A stretch of 38,532 bases of DNA. Source: Actinomycetes bacterium. GTDB taxonomy: Bacteria > Actinomycetota > Acidimicrobiia > Acidimicrobiales > Bog-793. Made by a program: the position numbers and the translations under genes. Below the pieces are notes generated by a model. The model was not told the origin of the DNA and made no database searches. It worked only from the letters and a program-made list of their open reading frames with translations. The stretch spans positions 67,634 to 106,165 of the forward strand of contig JAKBAA010000002.1 in assembly GCA_021809425.1 (NCBI GenBank). The letters are read 5' to 3'. This document shows positions 8,250 through 15,652 of this stretch, one piece after another; positions within the stretch are counted from its first letter, which is position 1; every line of letters starts with the position of its first letter.

Positions 8250-8581
8250 TCTGGCGGGGTGAGATCTATCAGGTAGACCTCGGTCGCCCTGTCGGCCACA
8301 AGCCGGCCTTCCTTCGCCCGGCAGTCGTGGTCTCCAGCGACATCGTCAACAACGGACCTGGCGATCTCGTCGTGGTCGTTCCCGTCACCTCCACCGACTA
8401 TGGGTTGCGCAGCCATGTCGAGATCGCAGCAGGCGTCAGCGGCCTAGAGCACCCCTCGTATGCGAGATGTGACCACATCAGGGTCGTCTCCACCGCCCGC
8501 ATCCACCACAGGCGCGGCCATGTCGCGCCCGACGAGCTGCGCACCATCGAGCGGGCGCTGCGCTTCATTCTCGATCTTTGA
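8246..8581 (+). CDS. mazF: MazF-family endoribonuclease toxin
   Basis: A 111-residue toxin of the PemK/MazF fold that cleaves mRNA at short sequences when the antitoxin is lost. Family signatures in order: IWRGEIYQVDLG at the N-terminus, RPAVVVSSD, VVPVTS in the core strands, and CDHIRVVSTARI near residue 80, with a final helix RTIERALRFILDL. Length is complete for the family and no stop or frameshift is seen, so the toxin looks intact. GTG 8246 is chosen because it gives the standard N-terminus and the 4-nt overlap with the antitoxin. Confidence 0.92.
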   Translation: MIWRGEIYQVDLGRPVGHKPAFLRPAVVVSSDIVNNGPGDLVVVVPVTSTDYGLRSHVEIAAGVSGLEHPSYARCDHIRVVSTARIHHRRGHVAPDELRTIERALRFILDL

Positions 8582-8720
8582 GCCCATCAGCGCCGAGCCG
8601 GACCGGCTGACCCAGCCCCGCAAGCCCGAGTCTGCCCTCCAGCCGTGCCGTTCTGCGTTCGACCATGGTGGTGGCCGATGGGTTCTCGAGCGCTTGTTCT
8701 GCGCCATCGCTCCACGTCAA

Positions 8721-9284
8721 TCAGAAGCTGGCCGAAGCGGCCCGAAGTTCGGTCAGGCTGCGTCGGGCGAGATCGGCGAAGTCCTCGGCTCCCTCGCTCC
8801 ATCGCGTGTAGGCCATCGTCAGGCTGAGGGAAGCCACGTGGGCAGCGACCCGGGCGGTGATCGCCGGCACGCCTCGCTGCTCGAGCGCCTCGACCATCGC
8901 TGCGCCGATCCGTAGTCCCTTCAGCGCCTCCCTCTCCTGGAGCTCCGGGTTGGCGGCGATGACGGCTCGGCGGCGACGGCTGAACTGTCGGCGGTCAGGC
9001 GTGAACACGTCGTTGCCTAGCAGCTCGAAGGCATCTGCCACCGCCTCCAACGGGGTGGCCGAGTCGGGCGCCGCGGCGATCCCGGCGGCCAGGAGCTGGT
9101 CCATCGTGAGCCCGCCGAACAGCACCTCCCGCTTGTCGGCGAAGTACCGGAAGAAGGTGCTCTTGGTCAGCCCGGCTCGTTGTGCGATCGCGGCCACCGT
9201 CGTGGCCTCGTACCCGCGCTCGGCGAAGAGGTCCAAGGCGGCCTCGGCCAGTCGTTCGGGAGCGTTTGGCTTCCACCGGGCCAT
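8721..9284 (-). CDS. TetR-family transcriptional regulator
   Basis: A 187-residue repressor. The N-terminal DNA-binding domain contains the helix-turn-helix TTVAAIAQRAGLTKSTFFRYF (about 28-48) followed by DKREVL, typical of TetR. The rest is an all-helical ligand-binding domain. ATG 9284 is preceded by a GTG codon and, 8 nt upstream, by the hexamer TACACT. It is divergent from the oxidoreductase at 9393; a strong palindrome lies between them, so it most likely controls that gene and itself. The effector is unknown. Confidence 0.9.
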   Translation of the reverse strand: MARWKPNAPERLAEAALDLFAERGYEATTVAAIAQRAGLTKSTFFRYFADKREVLFGGLTMDQLLAAGIAAAPDSATPLEAVADAFELLGNDVFTPDRRQFSRRRRAVIAANPELQEREALKGLRIGAAMVEALEQRGVPAITARVAAHVASLSLTMAYTRWSEGAEDFADLARRSLTELRAASASF

Positions 9285-9292
9285 CACCCAGG

Positions 9293-9298
9293 AGTGTA
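9293..9298 (-). promoter_or_regulatory. -10-like element of the tetR gene
   Basis: TACACT on the minus strand, 8 nt before ATG 9284; matches the near-leaderless arrangement at other genes in the window. Confidence 0.4.
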
Positions 9299-9326
9299 CG
9301 AGACGTTGTCCCATCACGGTCGCTAG

Positions 9327-9351
9327 AGTGATGTGACCAAGTCTCATCACT
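9327..9351. promoter_or_regulatory. Palindromic operator, probably bound by the TetR regulator
   Basis: Arms AGTGATGTGAC (9327-9337) and GTCTCATCACT (9341-9351) are inverted repeats with a single mismatch, separated by CAA. The size (25 bp) and position between the divergent tetR and oxidoreductase starts are what a TetR dimer site should have. Binding itself is inferred. Confidence 0.7.
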
Positions 9352-9392
9352 GGTGCTCCCCGGGGAGCGCAGGAGCCAACGGAGGGCCAGCC

Positions 9393-10328
9393 ATGAGTCG
9401 TGCCATCATCTACCGGTCCTTCGGCGGACCAGAGGTCCTCGAGTTGCAGGACGTCCCTGAGCCCCACGCCGGGCCAGGCCAGGTCCGCATCAAGGTGGCC
9501 GCCGCCGGTCTCAACCCGATGGACTGGGCGATAGCGCAGCGACCCGACCTCGCCGCCCGGTTCGGGGTCTCGCTGCCTGCCGGGTTCGGGTTCGACTTCG
9601 CCGGCGTGGTCGACCAGGCCGGCGAGGGCGTCACGGACTACACCGTTGGTGACCGGGTCTACGGAGGGGCGATGGCCAAGGCGGTTGCCGACTACATCGT
9701 GATGCCGGTCGAACACCAGGGCTCGGACTCCATGTCTCACACCCCGAACGGGATCAGCGACGAGGTGGCGGCTGTCCTCCCCGTCGCCGGGCACACGACA
9801 ATGGCCTGCTTGGCCAAGCTCGGCTTGAAGAGCGGCGACACCGTTCTGGTGGGCGGTGCCGCCGGCGGAGTGGGCATCTTCGTCGTGCAGATGGCCCGCT
9901 TGGCCGGGGCCCGCGTGATCGGTACGGCGTCGGAGGCCACCTTCGGTTTCCTGCGCGATCTGGGCGTCGAGCCTGTGGCCTACGGGCCGGGACTCGAAGA
10001 GCGGGTCCGGGAGATGGCCCCGGACGGCGTCACGGCGGCAATCGACCTGTTCGGTCTAGAGACGCTCGAGGCCGCCGTGGCCCTGGGCGTCCCACCGGAA
10101 CGGATCACCACCATCGCGGCCGGCCCCACTCCTCCCCATGGCGTCCGCGCCAGCTGGGGCGGCGAGGCCGGCCCCGACGAGCTCGTCGCGATCACCGACG
10201 CCATCCAGGCCGGGCACGTGGCCGCTCCGATTGCCGCCACCTTCCCGATAGAAGACATCCACGAGGCCGTCAAGCTCCAAGCCAGCCGCCATGCCCACGG
10301 GAAGGTCGTGATCGTGATGTCGCGATAG
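9393..10328 (+). CDS. Zinc-free MDR-superfamily NADPH-dependent oxidoreductase (quinone reductase-like)
   Basis: A 311-residue medium-chain dehydrogenase/reductase. The GroES-like N-terminal domain begins RAIIYRSFGGPEVLEL and includes VAAAGLNPMDW; the Rossmann domain has the cofactor loop GGAAGGVG near residue 152. The catalytic and structural zinc cysteines of alcohol dehydrogenases are missing, so this is a quinone-oxidoreductase-like enzyme acting on an unknown carbonyl or quinone compound. ATG 9393 has the Shine-Dalgarno GGAGGG 6 nt upstream; an in-frame ATG at 9333 lies inside the operator and is not used. Likely induced when the divergent TetR protein releases the operator. Confidence 0.9.
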   Translation: MSRAIIYRSFGGPEVLELQDVPEPHAGPGQVRIKVAAAGLNPMDWAIAQRPDLAARFGVSLPAGFGFDFAGVVDQAGEGVTDYTVGDRVYGGAMAKAVADYIVMPVEHQGSDSMSHTPNGISDEVAAVLPVAGHTTMACLAKLGLKSGDTVLVGGAAGGVGIFVVQMARLAGARVIGTASEATFGFLRDLGVEPVAYGPGLEERVREMAPDGVTAAIDLFGLETLEAAVALGVPPERITTIAAGPTPPHGVRASWGGEAGPDELVAITDAIQAGHVAAPIAATFPIEDIHEAVKLQASRHAHGKVVIVMSR

Positions 10329-10375
10329 GCGCTGACTGCCGAGCGATCCCAACAGGCTGCAGCACCGAGCTCCCC

Positions 10376-10622
10376 TTCTCTGCGATCGCCAAGCTTGCCG
10401 TCCAGGAGCCGGAATCGACGGCGCTGCGCTCCTGTTTGTGCCGGAGAAGCCCCCTCGTGTCGAGCGCCCTCGCCCGCACCGAGGTGCTGCGTGCGCTTCT
10501 CCTCGAGGGTGAGGCCGGCGTCGCCCCGGGGGGCGCGCGGTCCTCGCACGAATCGACCTATCCGCATCAACGACCGGATCCTCGACGCAATGGGCGTGCT
10601 CCTACCGCCCGACCTGCGATCG
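10376..10622 (+). pseudogene. Frameshifted VapC-like PIN-domain toxin remnant
   Basis: Three adjacent frames together spell a PIN-domain protein. The first (10376 to about 10540) gives SAIAKLAVQEPESTALRS and then PLVSSALARTEVLRALL. A second frame gives VLARIDL from 10540. A third gives IRINDRILDAMGVLLPPDLR from 10560. The order and spacing match VapC toxins, in which an LDAIHLA-type motif would follow. The first catalytic Asp segment at the N-terminus and the C-terminal third are missing, and at least two frameshifts break the frame. The gene is dead. Part of the ~350-base interval after the oxidoreductase is explained by it. Confidence 0.7.
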
Positions 10623-10681
10623 CGTACCAGGCGCCGGCATCCCTCGGCTGGGTCCATCGACGGGGTGGGTGACTCGCGGCG

Positions 10682-10861
10682 GTGAGGGCGTTCGTCGAGA
10701 CCAACGTCCTCATTCGTCACCTGACCGGGAACCCGCCAGAGATCGCGGCCCGGGCGACACGGTTCCGGCGCGCGGCAGCCGAGCTGCGACTCGCAGGCAG
10801 CGTCACTCGTGGACGGCCGCGCCCGAGACCTGATGGTCGGCTTGGAAGAGCGCCTCGGTGA
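10682..10861 (+). pseudogene. Truncated second VapC-like PIN-domain fragment
   Basis: GTG 10682 opens a 59-codon frame whose first ~42 residues (MRAFVETNVLIRHLTGNPPE and following EIAARATRF) match the N-terminus of a different VapC type, normally near 130 residues. Similarity ends around 10805, exactly where the ArsR-family gene on the other strand begins, so the rest was lost at that junction. The invariant first Asp of the PIN site (DTN) is Glu here (VETN). Non-functional as a toxin. Confidence 0.65.
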
Positions 10862-11192
10862 GCAACGCCCGCACGTGGCCGCCGCGAAGCCGGTAGCGCA
10901 TCCGCCGCCCCTCCCGGGTGGCCTCCACGAGCCCGCCGAGCCGAAGCTTCGCCAGGTGCTGGCTGGCAACCGTCGGCCGGCATCCGGCACGGTCGGCCAG
11001 CGACGTCACGTCGAGCTCCTCGTCGCGCAGCGCCCACAGGATCCGCACCCGGGTCGGATCGGCGAGCAGCGAGAACGACACGACGGCCGCTCGCACTTGG
11101 GCCTCGCTCAGCGACGCCGGGTGGGCCTGCCCCTCCGGAGCTGGCAGCGGGCGCACCACTGCACCGTACCTGCTCTTGCAATCCCTTCGCAT
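10803..11192 (-). CDS. ArsR/SmtB-family metal-responsive repressor
   Basis: A 129-residue winged-helix repressor. The DNA-recognition region is LADRAGCRPTVASQHLAKL (about 66-84), followed by the wing GLVEATREGRRMRYRL. The last helix HVRALLTEALFQADHQV resembles the alpha-5 metal site of SmtB/CzrA-type zinc, cobalt or nickel sensors, though a Gln stands where the FHADH pattern has His. A Cys in the recognition helix region is also present. It is divergent from a CDF metal exporter with 45 bp between starts, so it should repress that exporter until the metal is bound. ATG 11192 is the most upstream sensible start; GTG codons 12-13 residues later are alternatives. Confidence 0.87.
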   Translation of the reverse strand: MRRDCKSRYGAVVRPLPAPEGQAHPASLSEAQVRAAVVSFSLLADPTRVRILWALRDEELDVTSLADRAGCRPTVASQHLAKLRLGGLVEATREGRRMRYRLRGGHVRALLTEALFQADHQVSGAAVHE

Positions 11193-11193
11193 A

Positions 11194-11222
11194 TTCGCAG
11201 ATGACGAGACCCTTGCTACGAT
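11194..11222 (+). promoter_or_regulatory. Promoter of the CDF exporter gene overlapping an A+T-rich ArsR site
   Basis: A -35-like TTCGCA (11194-11199) and -10-like TACGAT (11217-11222) are separated by 17 bp, with a Shine-Dalgarno (GAGGAG) and ATG 11238 downstream. The -35 lies inside a locally A+T-rich stretch around 11186-11205 containing TCGCATATTCGC, the kind of site SmtB/ArsR proteins bind. Confidence 0.5.
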
Positions 11223-11237
11223 CGGCGAGGAGACGAC

Positions 11238-12410
11238 ATGACCGCCGACACGCCACGTCCTACCTCCGGCCCCGACCGTGACGACCGCCACCGTGACGCC
11301 CGGCACGGCGACGCCCACCCGGCTGCGTCGGGGACCGGGCGCGGGGCGAGCGGTGCGGTCCACCGCCACGACCACCCCCATCGTCACGGCGGCGGGGGCG
11401 AGCACAGCCCTCGGCACCGGCAGGTGCACGGCACCACCCGTGCCGCTCTCGCCCGCCTCGGCCACGGGCTGTCCGAGCTGGCAGGCTCCCACTCCCATGA
11501 CGCAGCCGACCAGGTGGACGCAGCGCTCGAAGCAGACCGCGACGGTCGCCGGGCGATGTACGCCAGCCTGGCGATCCTCGGGCTCACGGCCGCCATCGAG
11601 CTCGGGGTGGTCGCCGTCTCCGGGTCGGTGGCGCTGCTGGGCGACGGGCTGCACAACGTCGCCGACGCGCTGACGGCGGTGCCGCTGCTGGTGGCGTTCG
11701 GTCTCGCCCGGCGGCCGCCGACGAAGCGGTACACGTACGGCTACGACCGCGCCGAGGATCTGGCCGGGCTGTTCGTGATCGCCATGATCACGCTCTCCTC
11801 CGCCCTGGCCGCCTTCGAGGCGCTCGACCGCCTCCTCCACCCCCGACCGGTCGACCACCTGGGGGCGGTCGCGTTGGCGGGGCTGGTCGGCTTCGCCGGC
11901 AACGAGGTCGTCGCCCGTTACCGGATCCGTGTCGGTCGGCGCATTGGCAGCGCAGCGCTCGTCGCCGACGGCCTCCACGCCCGCACCGACGGCTTCACCA
12001 GCCTTGCCGTGCTCGCCGGCGCCGGCGGGGTGGCGCTCGGCTGGCGACCCGCCGACGCCGTCGTCGGCCTCCTGATCACCGTCGCCATCGTGGGCGTGCT
12101 CCGCTCGGCGCTCCGTCAGGTGGGCGCACGCCTGCTCGACGCCGTCGACCCGGGGCTCGTCGACGAGGTGGACACGGTCGTCCGGCACGTCCCGGGGATC
12201 CTCGGCGTCGAGGAGGTGCGCCTCCGATGGATCGGCCACACGCTGCGTGCCGAGATCGACGCCACCGTCGACCGCGCGCTGAGCCTTGTCGAGGCGCACG
12301 ACGCCGCCCACCGGGCCGAGGCGGCGCTCGTCGGCGCGCTGCCCCGCCTCACCGCTGCCAGCATCCACGTCAGCCCGGCAGGTGCCCACCCGAGAGCGGC
12401 GGCGACCTAG
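11238..12410 (+). CDS. Cation diffusion facilitator (CDF) heavy-metal exporter
   Basis: Integral membrane Zn2+/Co2+/Cd2+-type exporter of 390 residues driven by proton antiport. An unusually long His/Asp-rich N-terminal tail (about 1-95, many HRH, HDH and SHSHD clusters) precedes six predicted membrane helices. The paired metal sites of the family are visible: LLGDGLHNVADAL in helix 2 and LVADGLHARTDGF in helix 5. A cytoplasmic C-terminal ferredoxin-like domain (about 300-385) follows. ATG 11238 has Shine-Dalgarno GAGGAG. Divergence from the ArsR-type gene suggests metal-inducible efflux; the exact metal cannot be told. Confidence 0.92.
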   Translation: MTADTPRPTSGPDRDDRHRDARHGDAHPAASGTGRGASGAVHRHDHPHRHGGGGEHSPRHRQVHGTTRAALARLGHGLSELAGSHSHDAADQVDAALEADRDGRRAMYASLAILGLTAAIELGVVAVSGSVALLGDGLHNVADALTAVPLLVAFGLARRPPTKRYTYGYDRAEDLAGLFVIAMITLSSALAAFEALDRLLHPRPVDHLGAVALAGLVGFAGNEVVARYRIRVGRRIGSAALVADGLHARTDGFTSLAVLAGAGGVALGWRPADAVVGLLITVAIVGVLRSALRQVGARLLDAVDPGLVDEVDTVVRHVPGILGVEEVRLRWIGHTLRAEIDATVDRALSLVEAHDAAHRAEAALVGALPRLTAASIHVSPAGAHPRAAAT

Positions 12411-12430
12411 CGCGGCTCTCCCGCCGCCGC
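12396..12430. terminator. Possible bidirectional hairpin between convergent CDF and epimerase genes
   Basis: GCGGCGGCG (12396-12404) and CGCCGCCGC (12422-12430) can form a 9-bp stem with a 17-nt loop across the CDF stop codon. No T-tract follows, and simple GC-rich repeats pair easily, so confidence is low. Confidence 0.3.
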
Positions 12431-12443
12431 CTCGACCACGGCG

Positions 12444-13364
12444 CTAGGCCCGGAAGTAGTGGCCCTGCTCCAGGTCCTCGACGAGCCCGGGCCCGACCGG
12501 TGACCAGCCGAGCAGCTCTCGGGTGATCTCCGAGGAGGCCGGGCTGTCCGCGCCGACGAAGTGGCCGACGAACCCGAACCGCTCGACGGCCACCTCGGGG
12601 CCGATCGACGCCGTCGGGACGCCGAGGTGGCGACCGATGGTCTCGGCGATCTCCCGGTACGGGACGCCCTCCTCGTGGACGGCGTGGAGGACCGAGCCGC
12701 CCGGAGCTGCCTCGACAGCGAGCCTCGTGAGGCGCGCCGCATCGTCTCGGTGCACGGCCGGCCACCGATTCGATCCGTCGCCGACGTGCTCGGCGACGCC
12801 GTGCCGGCGCGCCGCCCCGACGAGGCCGGCGACGAAGCCGTGGTCCCCGTCGCCGTGGACGGTGGGCGCGTAGCGCACGACCGACGACCGGACGCCGACG
12901 CCCCGCAGCGACAGGGCCAGGAGCGCCGTCGCCGCACGAACCCCTGCCGGGTTGGCACGGACGATCTCGCCCGGCACCAGCCCGTCCGCCTCGGTCGCGC
13001 CGCGACCGATGGCCAGGCCGAGGAGGCCGGATGCGAGCACGAGCGGCCGGCCCGATCCGGCGAGCGCGGCACCCATCGCCTCGACGGCGTGCCGGTCGGC
13101 CGCTCCCGCCGCGGCGAAATCACCGCCCCATGCCACCTCGTGCTGGAAGGCCAGATGGATGACGCCGTCCGACGCCTCCGCTGCGCGCGCCAGGCCGGCG
13201 GCGTCGTCGAGGTCGCCCCGCCACACCGTGGCGCCGGACGCCGCGACCTTCGACGCGGCCACGTCCGAGCGGGCGAGCCCGACGACGTCGTGCCCGGCCA
13301 CGAGCAGCTCCTGGACGACGGCCGAGCCGATCCAGCCGGACGATCCGGTCACGAAGATGCGCAT
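12444..13364 (-). CDS. NAD(P)-dependent epimerase/dehydratase-like protein (extended SDR)
   Basis: A 306-residue Rossmann protein. It begins MRIFVTGSSGWIGSAVV (GxxGxxG cofactor loop at 7-13), followed by an acidic DLDD segment near 51-54 and a C-terminal helical half. The catalytic Tyr-x3-Lys of classic SDRs is not clear, which is common in atypical extended SDRs of the NAD-dependent epimerase/SAM-dependent-like group. Substrate unknown. ATG 13364 is preceded by GAAGGAGA and a near-consensus promoter with an operator-like palindrome, so the gene appears to be individually regulated. It converges with the CDF gene. Confidence 0.85.
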   Translation of the reverse strand: MRIFVTGSSGWIGSAVVQELLVAGHDVVGLARSDVAASKVAASGATVWRGDLDDAAGLARAAEASDGVIHLAFQHEVAWGGDFAAAGAADRHAVEAMGAALAGSGRPLVLASGLLGLAIGRGATEADGLVPGEIVRANPAGVRAATALLALSLRGVGVRSSVVRYAPTVHGDGDHGFVAGLVGAARRHGVAEHVGDGSNRWPAVHRDDAARLTRLAVEAAPGGSVLHAVHEEGVPYREIAETIGRHLGVPTASIGPEVAVERFGFVGHFVGADSPASSEITRELLGWSPVGPGLVEDLEQGHYFRA

Positions 13365-13383
13365 GCCCTGTCTCCTTCAGCAG

Positions 13384-13404
13384 TGATGTCAGATCCAGAC
13401 ATGA
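13384..13404. promoter_or_regulatory. Operator-like palindrome upstream of the epimerase gene
   Basis: TGATGTC (13384-13390) and GACATGA (13398-13404) form an inverted repeat with one mismatch and a 7-bp centre, covering the expected transcription start. The 8-mer GATGTCAG of the left arm recurs at 13415-13422, inside the promoter spacer. The regulator is unknown; no regulator gene is adjacent. Confidence 0.5.
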
Positions 13405-13432
13405 CCATAGATGCGATGTCAGCAACTGTCAA
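13404..13432 (-). promoter_or_regulatory. Near-consensus sigma-70-type promoter of the epimerase gene
   Basis: On the minus strand, a perfect -35 TTGACA (13432-13427), a 17-bp spacer and -10 TATGGT (13409-13404) lie 39 nt before the start codon, with Shine-Dalgarno GAAGGAGA between. This is the best-formed promoter in the window. Confidence 0.75.
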
Positions 13433-13445
13433 CACTGTGGACGGT

Positions 13446-13487
<42 letters not shown>

Positions 13488-13514
13488 ACCCTGCCAGGCC
13501 GGTTGTCGGGACGG

Positions 13515-14771
13515 CTACGCGACGCGCCCGCTCCGCCGGCGTGACCGCCCCGTCCGTCCGTCGCCGAGCGAGCCCGAGGCGGCGAAGGCAGCCACGAACA
13601 GGCCGACGACCACCCACAGCGCCTGCAGCAGGCCCGCCCGCTGGGCCAGCGCGCCGATCGCCGGCGGGCCGGCCAGGTTGGCGAAGTAGCCGATCGAGCC
13701 CACCACGCTGACGCGGGCTGCCGGATCCGGGCCGCTCTCTGCCGCCGCCGACATGCCGAGCGGGAAGCCCATCGAGACCCCGACCGACCAGAGCAGCGTT
13801 CCGACGAGGACGAGCCACGGCGTTCCCGCCCGGATGAACAGGACGACCCCGAGGACGCCGAGCGAGGTCGTGACGCGCAGCGTGGCCACCCGGCCGATCC
13901 GGTCGACCAGCGAGCCGCCGAACATCCTGCTGAGCGCCTCCCCCGCGGCGAACGCCACGAAGAAGGCGGCGGCGACGGCGGGGGCGGCGCCGTGGTCGCT
14001 GCGGGCCGCCAGGGTGAGCCAGCTCGTCGCCGAGCCCTCGCCCAGCTCGACGCCGAGCATCACGAGCCCGATGAGCAGGAGCCGGACGTCCAGGAAGCTG
14101 CGCCGCCACTGCCGTCGCCTCGCCCGCCGGTCGCCCGCCGTCGCCTCGTCACCGGGGCGCCGCCACCGGGGCACGCCGCGCGCCACCACCGCTCCGGCCA
14201 CGGCCACGAGCGCCGCCTCGACCAGGAACTGCGCCGCCGGGCTCACGTCGAGCGCAGCGGAGGCCGCACCGATCCCCGAGCCGACCGCCACCCCGATCGA
14301 CCACGCGGCGTGCATCCTCGGCAGGAGCGTGCGGCGGGCTGCACGCTCGATGGCCGAGCCCTCCACGTTGATCAGCACGTCGAGGGTCCCGATCCCGGCA
14401 CCGACCACCACGAAGCCGGCGACGAGCAACGGAAGCGAGTCGAGCTCGAGCGCCAAACCCAGCAGCCCCAAGGCGGCCCCGACGACGAGCAGCGCCGTGG
14501 CGATCGCCCGGCGACTCCCGAGGCGGTGCGCCACCGGGGTCGACGACAGCACCCCGACGATGCCCCCGACGGTGACCCCGGCGAGCAGCAGGCCGATCGT
14601 GGTCGTGTCGATCCCGAGCCGCTCCTTGATGGCAGGAAGGCGCGGACCCCACGCCGCCACGGTCACCCCGCCGAGCGCAAACCCGGCCGTGATGGACCAC
14701 CTCCACCGGGAGAGCGCCGAGGGCGTCGTCGCCGGCGGTGGCACCGGCGACCAGCTTCCCTCGGCGCTCAC
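13515..14771 (-). CDS. MFS transporter
   Basis: Major facilitator superfamily membrane transporter of 418 residues with about 12 predicted helices in two halves. A basic, hydrophilic central loop lies near residues 200-225 (RWRRPGDE, then RRARRRQWRRS). A second-half loop GGSLVDRIGR resembles the MFS loop 8-9 motif. The GTG start at 14771 overlaps the stop of the N-acetyltransferase gene (GTGA), which indicates a two-gene operon. Linkage to an arylamine acetyltransferase suggests transport of an aromatic or drug-like compound, but the substrate cannot be inferred from sequence. Confidence 0.87.
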   Translation of the reverse strand: MSAEGSWSPVPPPATTPSALSRWRWSITAGFALGGVTVAAWGPRLPAIKERLGIDTTTIGLLLAGVTVGGIVGVLSSTPVAHRLGSRRAIATALLVVGAALGLLGLALELDSLPLLVAGFVVVGAGIGTLDVLINVEGSAIERAARRTLLPRMHAAWSIGVAVGSGIGAASAALDVSPAAQFLVEAALVAVAGAVVARGVPRWRRPGDEATAGDRRARRRQWRRSFLDVRLLLIGLVMLGVELGEGSATSWLTLAARSDHGAAPAVAAAFFVAFAAGEALSRMFGGSLVDRIGRVATLRVTTSLGVLGVVLFIRAGTPWLVLVGTLLWSVGVSMGFPLGMSAAAESGPDPAARVSVVGSIGYFANLAGPPAIGALAQRAGLLQALWVVVGLFVAAFAASGSLGDGRTGRSRRRSGRVA

Positions 14772-15574
14772 GTGCCGGCTGCCACGATGCGCCCATCCGC
14801 CCCGATCTCGAAGCCGGGCAGGCCGAACCGATCGGCGAGCAGCGCCGGCAGCCGCGCCGGTGCCTCGGCCGTCTCCGTCGAGCCGGCCGGCGTCCGCACG
14901 ATGCGCCGCAGCGACCCGGACCAGTCCGACAGCACCTCGCGCGCGCCATCGCCGTGGCTGACCCCGACGATCAGCCCGGACACGAAGGCCGAACGCGGGC
15001 TCGTGCACACCCACCAGTTGCCCACCTCGAGGTCCACCCGGGGGACCGGTGTCGGCACGAACCCGTACAGGTCGACGAAGCCGCCCGACCCGGCCACCTG
15101 CAGCACGAGCTCGTCGTCGTCAGCCACCACCCGGTAGCGCCAGCCGTCCTGCTCGTGCTCGCCGCCCGGTCCGAACGGGATCGGCTCGAGCAGCGTTCCC
15201 GGGCCGAACCCGGCATCGGCATGCCAACGGCACCCCGTCTGGTCGGTCACCCGCAGCAGCACATGGGTCGCCGGCCGGCCTCCTGGCGGAGGGCTGCCCG
15301 AGCGTGACCGACCGAGCATCGCCTCCACCTCCAGCCCGAGGCGCCGCAACGCAGCCCCGAGCAGAAGGTTGTGCTCGAAGCAGTACCCGCCGCGCCGGCG
15401 GTGGACGAGCTTGTCCTCGAGGTCGGCTTGCACGAGCGACACCGGCCGACCGCCGTGCGCGTCGAGGTTCTCGAATGGGATCGCCATCACCTGGGCCCGA
15501 TGGATGGCCTGCCAGGACGGGTGGCTCGCCGGATCGAGCCCGATGCGCGCCAGATAGGCGTCGAGGTCGATCAT
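14768..15574 (-). CDS. Arylamine N-acetyltransferase (NAT family)
   Basis: Cytoplasmic acetyl-CoA-dependent acetyltransferase that acetylates arylamines, hydrazines or, in biosynthetic clusters, related amides. The Cys-His-Asp triad is visible (numbering from ATG 15574): C65 in RRRGGYCFEHN, H104 in ATHVLLRV and D120 in HADAGFG. The N-terminal PFENLD motif is also present. ATG 15574 gives 268 residues and an N-terminus aligned with mycobacterial NATs; an in-frame GTG at 15607 would add 11 residues. The stop overlaps the MFS start by 4 nt. Confidence 0.92.
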   Translation of the reverse strand: MIDLDAYLARIGLDPASHPSWQAIHRAQVMAIPFENLDAHGGRPVSLVQADLEDKLVHRRRGGYCFEHNLLLGAALRRLGLEVEAMLGRSRSGSPPPGGRPATHVLLRVTDQTGCRWHADAGFGPGTLLEPIPFGPGGEHEQDGWRYRVVADDDELVLQVAGSGGFVDLYGFVPTPVPRVDLEVGNWWVCTSPRSAFVSGLIVGVSHGDGAREVLSDWSGSLRRIVRTPAGSTETAEAPARLPALLADRFGLPGFEIGADGRIVAAGT

Positions 15575-15652
15575 CGGCTCGACCGCCGTCACCGGACCCG
15601 GGGTCACGCCACGACATCCCCGACGGAGCCACCCGGGGCGCCAGGGCTGCCC

